This document shows positions 55,767 through 64,000 of a DNA stretch of 64,000 nucleotides, piece after piece (position 1 is the stretch's first letter; the number at the start of each line of letters is the position of its first letter). The notes beneath the pieces are model-generated. The model was not told the DNA's origin, did no database searches, and saw only the letters and a list, made by a program, of their open reading frames with translations. Source of the DNA: Ooceraea biroi (taxonomy: Eukaryota > Arthropoda > Insecta > Hymenoptera > Formicidae). The DNA lies in contig NC_039519.1 in the NCBI RefSeq assembly GCF_003672135.1, positions 5,518,001 through 5,582,000 on the forward strand, written 5' to 3'. The translations under genes were made by a program, and so were the position numbers.

Positions 55767-57042
55767 TTGGGTTGGCCAAAAAGTAATTGCGTTTTTTTCC
55801 AATACATAGACATACATGTCTTGAAATGTAACTAACTTCACTCTAAACCGCAAATTCATTATGTAGGTTAACAACTCACAGTTCAAGCTTGTTTTACAAA
55901 AAGAAAGTACACGATTTCGTTAACAATTGTTTCTTTGCCGTCGATTTCAAAATGGAAAATCAAAAAGAACATTTTCCTCATATTTTCTTTTATTACTTCC
56001 GAAAAGGGAACAACGCCGTGCAAGCTCATAAAAAGTTATCTGATGTATATGGCGAAGATGCTTTAAAACTGCGGCAGTGTCAAAATTCGTTTACTAAATT
56101 TCGATCTGGAGATTTTAATGTGAAAGATGCACCACGCTCAGGAAGGCCAATCGAAATTGATGATGACAAACTAAAGGCACTGATCGATTCGAATCGGCGT
56201 TTAACGACACGAGAGATTGCTGAGAATCTTAACATATCGAAATCGAGTGTTGAAAACCATTTAAAACTACTTGGATACATTAGTAAGCTCGATATTTGGG
56301 TACCACATGAGCTGAAAGAAATTCATCTCACTAAGCGTATTGACATCTGCGATTCTCTTTTGAAACGTGAGGAAAATGATCCGTTTTTGAAACGTATGAT
56401 AACAGGAGACGAAAAATGGATCGTCTACAACAACGTCAAACGAAAAAGATGGTGGAGCAAGCGTGATGAACCTGCTGAAAGCACTTGAAAAGCAGATATT
56501 CACCAAAGAAAGATTATGCTGTCAGTCTGGTGGGACTTTAAAGGTATCGTGTATTTTGAGCTGCTTGCAAGGAATCAAACCATTCATTCAGACGTATACT
56601 GTCGTCAACTGGATTGCCATCAAACAGAAACGTCGAGAATTGGTGAATCGCAAGGGTGTTGTGTTTCACCATGATAACGCTAGACCACGTACAAGTTTGG
56701 TCACTCGTGAAAAATTGTTGCAGCTTGGATGGGATGTGCTACCACATCCACCATATTCGCCAGACCTGGCACCATCAGATTACCATTCGTTTCGTTCTTT
56801 GCAAAACGCCTTGAATGGTAAAACCTTGACTGCTGATGAGGATATCAAATCGTTGTTGGAATTGTTTTTTGCTGAAAAAGATAAGAACTTTTTTGAGCGC
56901 GGAATCATGAAGTTGCCTGAAAAATGACAAAAGATAATCAAACAAAATGGACAATGTATTGTTTAATAAAGTTTTTGTTTCCCATGAAAAATTCGCCTTT
57001 TATTTATATAAAAAAAACGCAATTACTTTTTGGCCAACCCAA
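55767..57042 (+). mobile_element. Mariner family B, second array, copy 4
   Basis: 1276 bp with inverted repeats TTGGGTTGGCCAAAAAG and TA on the left (55765-55766). First of a tandem pair. Confidence 0.95.
55952..56966 (+). pseudogene. Mariner transposase (family B), copy 4
   Basis: Same start, motifs, TGA after EPAEST and 11-bp deletion as copies 1 and 2; an additional TGG to TGA stop after LPEK near 56925. Confidence 0.93.
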
Positions 57043-57082
57043 TATTATATATATTATATATTATATATTATATTAATATATA
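57043..57082. repeat. 40-bp AT spacer between mariner copies 4 and 5
   Basis: Identical to the spacers of the first array at 23994-24033 and 25311-25350. Confidence 0.93.
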
Positions 57083-58358
57083 TTGGGTTGGCCAAAAAGT
57101 AATTGCGTTTTTTTCCAATACATAGACATACATGTCTTGAAATGTAACTAACTTCACTCTAAACCGCAAATTCATTATGTAGGTTAACAACTCACAGTTC
57201 AAGCCTGTTTTACAAAAAGAAAGTACACGATTTCGTTAACAATTGTTTCTTTGCCGTCCATTTCAAAATGGAAAATCAAAAAGAACATTTTCCTCATATT
57301 TTCTTTTATTACTTCCGAAAAGGGAAAAACGCCGTGCAAGCTCATAAAAAGTTATCTGATGTATATGGCGAAGATGCTTTAAAACTGCGGCAGTGTCAAA
57401 ATTCGTTTACTAAATTTCGATCTGGAGATTTTAATGTGAAAGATGCACCACGCTCAGGAAGGCCAATCGAAATTGATGATGACAAACTAAAGGCACTGAT
57501 CGATTCCAATCGGCGTTTAACGACACGAGAGATTGCTGAGAATCTTAACGTATCGAAATCGAGTGTTGAAAAGCATTTAAAACTACTTGGATACATTAGT
57601 AAGCTCGATATTTGGGTAGCACATGAGCTCAAAGAAATTCATCTCACTAAGCGTATTGACATCTGCGATTCTCTTTTGAAACGTGAGGAAAATGATCCGT
57701 TTTTGAAACGTATGATAACAGGAGACGAAAAATGGATCGTCTACAACAACGTCAAACGAAAAAGATGGTGGAGCAAGCGTGATGAACCTGCTGAAAGCAC
57801 TTGAAAAGCAGATATTCACCAAAGAAAGATTATGCTGTCAGTCTGGTGGGACTTTAAAGGTATCGTGTATTTTGAGCTGCTTGCAAGGAATCAAACCATT
57901 CATTCAGACGTATACTGTCGTCAACTGGATTGCCATCAAACAGAAACGTCGAGAATTGGTGAATCGCAAGGGTGTTGTGTTTCACCACGATAACGCTAGA
58001 CCACGTACAAGTTTGGTCACTCGTGAAAAATTGTTGCAGCTTGGATGGGATGTGTTACCACATCCACCATATTCGCCAGACCTGGCACCATCAGATTACC
58101 ATTCGTTTCGTTCTTTGCAAAACGCCTTGAATGGTAAAACCTTGACTGCTGATGAGGATATCAAATCGTTGTTGGAATTGTTTTTTGCTGAAAAAGATAA
58201 GAACTTTTTTGAGCGTGGAATCATAAAGTTGCCTGAAAAATGGCAAAAGATAATCAAACAAAATGGACAATGTATTGTTTAATAAAGTTTTTGTTTCCCA
58301 TGAAAAATTCGCCTTTTATTTATATAAAAAAAACGCAATTACTTTTTGGCCAACCCAA
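57083..58358 (+). mobile_element. Mariner family B, second array, copy 5
   Basis: 1276 bp with both inverted repeats, TA at 58359-58360. It ends 54 bp before the Ald start codon, inside the 5' intron. Confidence 0.95.
57268..58282 (+). pseudogene. Mariner transposase (family B), copy 5
   Basis: Same shared TGA and 11-bp deletion; small private changes (WVAHELKE, GIIKLPEK). Ends NGQCIV as in copy 4 (NGQYIV in copies 1-3). Confidence 0.93.
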
Positions 58359-58412
58359 TAATATTAAATCAGTTTTATATTTATATTAATACAGATTTCG
58401 CATTTCTAGAAA

Positions 58413-58619
58413 ATGGCTGCAGAAAAGTACAGCAAGGCCGAGCCCGAGCTTAAGAAAGAATTACAAACGATCGCGCAACAAATCGTAGCACCCGGCAGAG
58501 GTATCCTAGCCGCCGATGAATCGACCGCGACGATCGGCAAGCGTCTTCAGGACATCAATGTCGAAAACACCGAAGACACTCGCAGGGCTTACAGACAACT
58601 TCTTTTCACTACAGCAAAG
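58413..58619 (+). CDS. Ald: Ald coding exon 1
   Basis: ATG in context AAAATGG; donor AAG|gtaaac; 69 codons to TTAK. Preceded by acceptor tttctag, so an upstream untranslated exon exists. Confidence 0.96.
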
Positions 58620-61600
58620 GTAAACAAAATTATTAATTGACAGAGAATTTTAATAAACTTTAATAAATATTTAACTTATGTGTGTGTATTATCAATTTTA
58701 TTAACCGTTCTGTTAAATATCTATTTTTAATTCGTTTAAATTTTTTATATAGAGCATTTTTTAAGATATCGTGCGTAGTGTTTCGACGCTCGCAATATCT
58801 TTTCAAGGAATTTTGCTGCAACGAAAAACATACATTATGTTCTTTCGGCTTTCTTTAGGATGTTATCAGGCAGCACATTTCCGGAGTCATACTTTTCCAT
58901 GAAACTCTCTATCAGAAGGCTGACGACGGCACGCCGTTCGTTGAGCTGCTGAAACAGCGCAATATTATCCCGGGTATCAAAGTCGACAAGGGTGTTGTTC
59001 CACTTTTCGGCACGGACAACGAATGTACGACCCAGGGTCTCGACGATCTCCAGGCACGTTGCATCCAGTACAAGAAAGACGGCTGCCACTTTGCCAAATG
59101 GCGATGCGTGTTGAAGATCACGAAGGATACGCCGAGCAAGCTCGCTATCTTGGAGAACGCTAATGTGTTGGCCCGCTACGCCTCCATCTGTCAGAGTGCC
59201 AGAATTGTGCCGATTGTGGAACCTGAGATTCTACCCGATGGTGACCATGATCTCGCCCGTTGCCAGCAGGTTACGGAAGAGGTCCTGGCAGCCGTTTACA
59301 AGGTAACGATCGACTCGAGAGCGTTTCTTCGAGAGAAAAAAATAGCAAATGCTTGCCTCTTTCGAGATTTTTATCATAGTCAGTAAAGCACGATTGTAAA
59401 GTCCTGGATAAAAATTTGTTTGATGAAGTCTAGATAAAAATTGTTATAGAAGTTTTAAAAACAAGACTTGTTGAATTTATATTGACATAACTGCGGCTTA
59501 ATTTTTTTGGATAACGTTTTAATGTATTTATTTGCAGGCACTTTCAGATCATCATGTATATCTCGAGGGAACGCTACTGAAGCCCAACATGGTGACGCCC
59601 GGTCAAAGCTGCCCGACGAGAGCGACTCCCCAGGAAATCGCCGCCGCAACGGTGACGGCGTTGATGCGTACCGTGCCACCCGCGGTACCCGGTATTACCT
59701 TCCTCAGCGGTGGTCAGTCCGAGGAGGAGGCATCAGTCAACCTGGATGCCATCAACAAGTTCCCAGCGAAGAAGCCCTGGGCATTGACCTTCAGTTATGG
59801 ACGTGCCCTTCAGGCCTCCGTACTTCGCGCTTGGCAAGGCAAGGCCGACAAAGTTGCTGCTGGCCAGGAGGAATTAATTAAGAGGGCTAAGGTAAATAAA
59901 TAAATAAATATTTTAAGTGAATTTACATCATTAAAAATTCTTTGAGTTGTTCGTTATCTTAGATCAATTGTACTTAACTCTCAACTGCTATTGCTATTTT
60001 GGACAACATATTGCAGAATAGCAATGTTATGATTTATTTAAAGCAATGTGTTGTAATTAACGTTAACAGATTGGAGGGCAATATTTAATATATATATTTT
60101 GAAATAACTAGAGAACAAGAGTCATGTAAGAATAATTTTTATTTTTCTGATTTTATTATTTTCTTTAATTAAACATACGCGTAAAATTTACTTCTGCTGT
60201 AGTCATTGAGAGTTATATGTGTGTGTCACCTAAATAGCTAGACTAATTTTATCGTTGTTTAATTATTGCCACATTGTGTAATAGATATCTGATCAAATTG
60301 CATGCATAAATTAGTTTTGCTTTACGTTATAACTATTCACGTTTGATATGTACGTTTCATTCACTGTCTGCGTATGAGTTAGTAGCCTATAGCACTAGCT
60401 GTCTGTTCGAAATTTTACAATGAATGTTTTTTGTTTTTATATTGAATTATCTTTGCACTTTCCCCCATTGCAAGCAATTTTTTTTAATAGTGCGAAATCT
60501 GATGATTCTCTATGCGTGGCAGTTATCTACGTATTGGGTCATTAAGTATGAAACTTTACAAATAGAACATAAACTTTTGCATTTTTTGGCACATGGACAT
60601 GATTTATTTTCAATCGAAGTATGCGCCCATGTTATCTACACACTTCTGCCATTTTAGTGGTAGTTGGTCTGTGCCTCTACTATAGAAGCCAGGAGTACGG
60701 GAATCGATGAAGTCGCGGAAGGCTGTTTCGACTGCCTGTTGAGAATTGAAGAATTGTCCCACCAACAAGTTGTCCAAATTCCGGAAGAAGTGATAGTCGG
60801 TAGGTGATAGATCTGGTGAATATGGTGGATGACGGAGAGTTTCCAATTACAACTCCCGTAGCTTTGCCACGGTCAGTCGTGCAGTGTGCGGTCGAGCATT
60901 ATCATGCAACAGGATTGGCATTGACCGATTGACCAATTTCGGTTGTTTAATAGCAAGTTGTTGCATCATTTCGTCCAGTTGCTTGCGATATACTTCAGCC
61001 GTTATCGATGTACCAGGTTTCATAAAGTTGTAGTAGATAACACCTGACCCGGACCACCAAACAGTCACCATAAGCTTCTTCTGTGTAACGTTGGGTTTCG
61101 CGTGATGTCTCGGTGGTTCATCAGCGTTCAACCACTGATGTGAGCGTTTACGATTGTCGTAGAGTATCCACTTTTCATCGCAGGTCACAATTCGATTAAA
61201 AAAAGATTCATTTTTGTGACGGGAAAGCAAAGAAAGGGAAGCCTCTAGACGTTGCGCCTGCTGCGCATCGGTCGATTCGTGCGGGACCCATTTGTCCAAC
61301 TTCTTTATCTTACCAATTGCAGCTAAATGAACCAATATGGTGGGTATGGAAACATTGAATATCGATGCCAATTCACGTGTACTTTGAGGCGGATCGGACT
61401 CTACTACGGCTCTCGAGTGATCATTATCCACCTTCGTCTTTGGTCTTCCACGTGGCTCATTAGCGAGGCTGAAATCTCCATCTCTGAAGTTTTTGAACCA
61501 ATTGCCCACCGTTGCTTTAGTAGTTGAACCTTCACCAAATACAGCGTTGATATTACGAGCTGTCTCCGACACTGTGGTTCCACGGCGGAACTCATTCATA

Positions 61601-62439
61601 AGTCACACGAATTTTGGACTTTTCCATGGTTCTATAACAAAGAATCCACCAATAAAACTAATGAAGATATTTGAACAAACAAATATGACATTTGAAGAGC
61701 GAACATACATCTACCACACTAACCTAACCTGATACTGACGTCTGGCGCCAAATTTGAGGTAACAAATGTTAAAGATGGCGCTTTTACATTTGTAAAGTTT
61801 CATACTTAATGACCCAATATTATAATCACTTGGAGCACTTGAGGCCATGAAGTGACGCATATTTCTTTGCATGTCTATGTAATGTGTGCTTGTTTAGGCA
61901 AATGCTGCAGCTTGCCAAGGCAAATACGTCGCCGGCAGCGTTTCTAGCAAAGCCGCTGGTACCTCTCTCTACGTCAAATCGCACGCCTATTAAAAAAATC
62001 TTGTTTTCGTTTTCCGTGACAGTAAGTATAATAGATCGAAGTTGAATGTTAACTTTCCGTGGCTTAATTATCATTTTTACTCATTTTTTAATACTTTATT
62101 CATCTTTATTGTCATTGTCTTGTTAATTGCAATTAATAAAATTCTATTAAATCACTAACGAAGCGATAAAAGTTTCGTTACAAAATTATAAAATGATGAG
62201 AAATTCTTTACAAGATTAAAAAAGTGAAATAAATCCAATTCCGCATTTTCTTGAAGATACTTTCTCGTACTCTTGTTCTGCAATTTTATAGATTTTTGCC
62301 TGATTCGCAACATTACAAATAAAATTGTGTTTTGTCTTTCACATAGGCTAACAGCGAATCGGCGCTTGGCAAATATGCAGGTGGTGTGGCCGGCGCCGCG
62401 GGAGACGCAGCACTCTTTGTCGCCAATCACGCGTATTAG
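58413..62439 (+). CDS. Ald: Fructose-bisphosphate aldolase (class I), canonical gene with two alternative last exons
   Basis: Common exons 58413-58619, 58859-59302 and 59538-59891 are followed by one of two terminal exons (61898-61993 or 62347-62439), giving 366 or 365 aa. The enzyme cleaves fructose-1,6-bisphosphate to dihydroxyacetone phosphate and glyceraldehyde-3-phosphate in cytosolic glycolysis and acts in reverse in gluconeogenesis. All active-site segments are present: GILAADES, GIKVDKGVVPLFG, CHFAKWRC, RIVPIVEPEIL, YLEGTLLKPNMV (Schiff-base Lys232 here), FLSGGQS and SYGRALQ. Both alternative ends finish with HAY, keeping the catalytic C-terminal Tyr. Drosophila Ald also makes isoforms by choosing among 3' exons, so the arrangement is conserved. 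The start is the first ATG after an acceptor, MAAEKYSKAEPELKKEL. A mariner (60534-61817) lies in the intron before the alternative exons. Confidence 0.97.
58859..59302 (+). CDS. Ald: Ald coding exon 2
   Basis: Acceptor ctttag, donor AAG|gtaacg; 148 codons, DVIRQHISGVILFHETLYQ through EEVLAAVYK. The paralogue at 32007 has an intron within this segment (LAR|FAS). Confidence 0.97.
59538..59891 (+). CDS. Ald: Ald coding exon 3
   Basis: Acceptor tttgcag, donor AAG|gtaaat; 118 codons from ALSDHHVYLEG through QEELIKRAK, containing the Schiff-base Lys and the phosphate-binding Ser and Arg. Confidence 0.97.
60534..61817 (-). mobile_element. Mariner family D in Ald intron 3
   Basis: Inverted repeats starting TTGGGTCATTAAGTATGAAA at both ends and TA duplications on both sides; 1284 bp. 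It is antisense to Ald and a family distinct from B and C. Confidence 0.95.
60610..61627 (-). pseudogene. Mariner transposase (family D), one frameshift and one stop
   Basis: It starts MEKSKIRVTYE at 61627, is shifted by one base near 61590, and continues FRRGTTVSETARNINAVFG with a helix-turn-helix region. Catalytic motifs: VTCDEKW (Gly of the usual TGDE is Cys), LLHDNARPH and HPPYSPDLSPTDYH. A TAA stop follows LRELs first Leu-Arg-Glu-Leu block near 60847, just before the third motif. It is otherwise open to 60610, so only two visible lesions disable it. Confidence 0.9.
61898..61993 (+). CDS. Ald: Ald alternative last exon a
   Basis: Acceptor tgtttag; 31 codons and TAA, ANAAACQGKYVAGSVSSKAA ending LYVKSHAY. 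In frame with exon 3 (phase 0). Confidence 0.93.
   Translation, partial: ANAAACQGKYVAGSVSSKAAGTSLYVKSHAY
62347..62439 (+). CDS. Ald: Ald alternative last exon b
   Basis: Acceptor cacatag; 30 codons and TAG, ANSESALGKYAGGVAGAAGD ending LFVANHAY, the more common aldolase C-terminus. Confidence 0.95.
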   Translation, partial: ANSESALGKYAGGVAGAAGDAALFVANHAY

Positions 62440-64000
62440 GTTGATCCACAGAAAAATTCGAACAAAAGACGAGACGCGAGATAAGCCATCGTTGGAAGTA
62501 CCTCGCTCGATCATTATCACTGTTCTTCCCAAGGAAGTTGCGCAAAGGAAGAAGTTCTCTCAAAGATCAAGACGCGTGCAAAATCTTTACAAGATCATTT
62601 TATCTCTTCTTTTTTACTCGTTGAAAGCATTATATCATTTCTCATTGATAATTATGTTTTTAAATTGAAACTTTTAATCGATCAATTTTTTACGCAAATT
62701 TCTGTCGATCAGGTACGTTTTTTAATTGATCTTTACATAATTTTTGAACTATGGTACTTCAATATCAATATCCAATTAAATTATTGGTGCTTCATCGCCA
62801 CTTTTATCACTTTTAAAGAGAAATTAATTTAACGTGATCCTAAGCGATATTAATAATAATCGAAGAAGGAAGATCGAAACGTTACGCACTGACCGTGAGC
62901 AGATTTTTGCAACATTCGATATTACGATACGCGTTATTATTATATTCTGTAATGCCATAATACAAAAGCAAATATATATCTATGTATATATGTTTTTGTA
63001 TATTATATATATATATATACATATATAGTCAGTGCGTTATTATATATCATATATATATTCTACGTGTATAAATTAAAGAGAACTATAAACAAGATATGCA
63101 AAATGATGCGAATATTAAATGTTAATTGTTAGTGACTGAATCGAATATTACGAAATCATGCTGCATCGTGTCATCTACATATGTATACAGTACTATGTGT
63201 ATCTTAAATAGCTAAACTTAAGCAATTTATTGAGAACTATCTCGTATGTCAATGTTATATCCAGATATTTTCATTGTAATCTAGGTCACCAAATACAACT
63301 GTGGAGGGCAAAAAGAACTGTTATTTATTCTTGAATCTTTCCTAACAGTTTTTGAATAATTAATCGAACACATAATTGTTAGCAAAAGCATATTTTTGAA
63401 AAAGAAATTTATTTATTATCTGAACAGTATAATTTACGAAAAAAAATTATCTGATCCGCCGTTAAGTTCCAGTCTTAATATTTAAGTCCAAATACTTAAT
63501 CTATATCTTGAAAAAATAAATTAATTTGACTCTTTTAATCCATCTTAATTTCTTGGCACTTTAGTGCTTTAAAATGAAAGCTTTCTATTCTACGCTATTA
63601 AAATTAAAATACTATATGTAACTGAAACTTTTAATCAGTCCAATCTTTTACGCAAATTTCTGTCGATCAGGTATGTTTTTTAATTAATCTTAAATTACAT
63701 AACTTAATGAAAAATAAAATATATACTAAACATACAATAATGTTACGAAAATAAAGCATCTGGTGATCGAGTGCCGGTAACTGTTAATCAGATCGTGATA
63801 ATGCAGATGCTCTATACTTTTAATCCCTAGAGCTTGAAGTCTTCATATTAGTTCTTAAAACCTCCACTACAAGACTCCACCGTCTCGTGAGGAAAGTGAG
63901 CTACGAGTAGTACGACTCAATATGTGGTCAGCTGCAATTTACATTTTCATAGTACACAATCATGCAAATAAAATGAAACTTTTATTTTCAAGTTTATATT
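62440..64000 (+). other. 3' region of Ald with a direct repeat
   Basis: Probable 3' untranslated region and downstream DNA. A segment of about 67 bp (62667-62733, containing acgcaaatttctgtcgatca) recurs at 63624-63691 with few changes. Simple TA runs occur near 63000-63060. No further gene is seen; an aataaa near 63968 is a possible polyadenylation signal. Confidence 0.5.

Overview
The window is nuclear DNA of an insect, most likely a hymenopteran and probably an ant. The genes are AT-rich, intron-split and spliced at GT-AG sites. They resemble insect families (the GABA receptor subunit GRD, fructose-bisphosphate aldolase with alternative last exons, ARL6IP4), and the DNA between them is dense with mariner transposons and short non-autonomous elements. 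There are no bacterial operons, CRISPR arrays or recognisable RNA genes. All gene models come from reading conserved protein segments and checking that splice phases match; none has transcript support.

Layout. 1-680: end of a hairpin-rich TTAA-target element. 815-4327 (minus): a complete four-exon gene for a 239-aa H15 (linker-histone-type winged helix) protein, with a decayed mariner in its first intron. 6451-27077 (plus): an eight-exon, 502-aa GRD-type Cys-loop receptor subunit. Its 10.9-kb intron 3 holds a ~1-kb MITE and a mariner cluster; intron 7 holds three tandem mariner copies. 27946-29723 (minus): two-exon ARL6IP4 homologue. 32007-36143 (plus): divergent aldolase paralogue with five coding exons and an unusual C-terminus. 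37.5-38.2 kb: foldback repeat. 39400-41757: a complete TTAA element made of four 547-bp palindromic units. 42110-51653: two pieces of one mariner type flanking a GC-rich block with an imperfect palindrome of about 6.2 kb and a 100-N gap. 52631-54141: two relics of another transposon. 55767-58358: a tandem pair of the same mariner family as in Grd intron 7. 58413-62439 (plus): the canonical aldolase gene with two alternative last exons, a mariner lying between them.

The genes do not form a pathway. GRD is a neuronal membrane receptor, ARL6IP4 a nuclear splicing-associated protein, the H15 protein probably chromatin-bound, and the aldolases glycolytic. The striking content is structural: mariner-spacer-mariner arrays with an identical spacer at two loci about 30 kb apart, repeated tandem rearrangements inside mariners, and the large GC-rich palindrome beside split mariner pieces.
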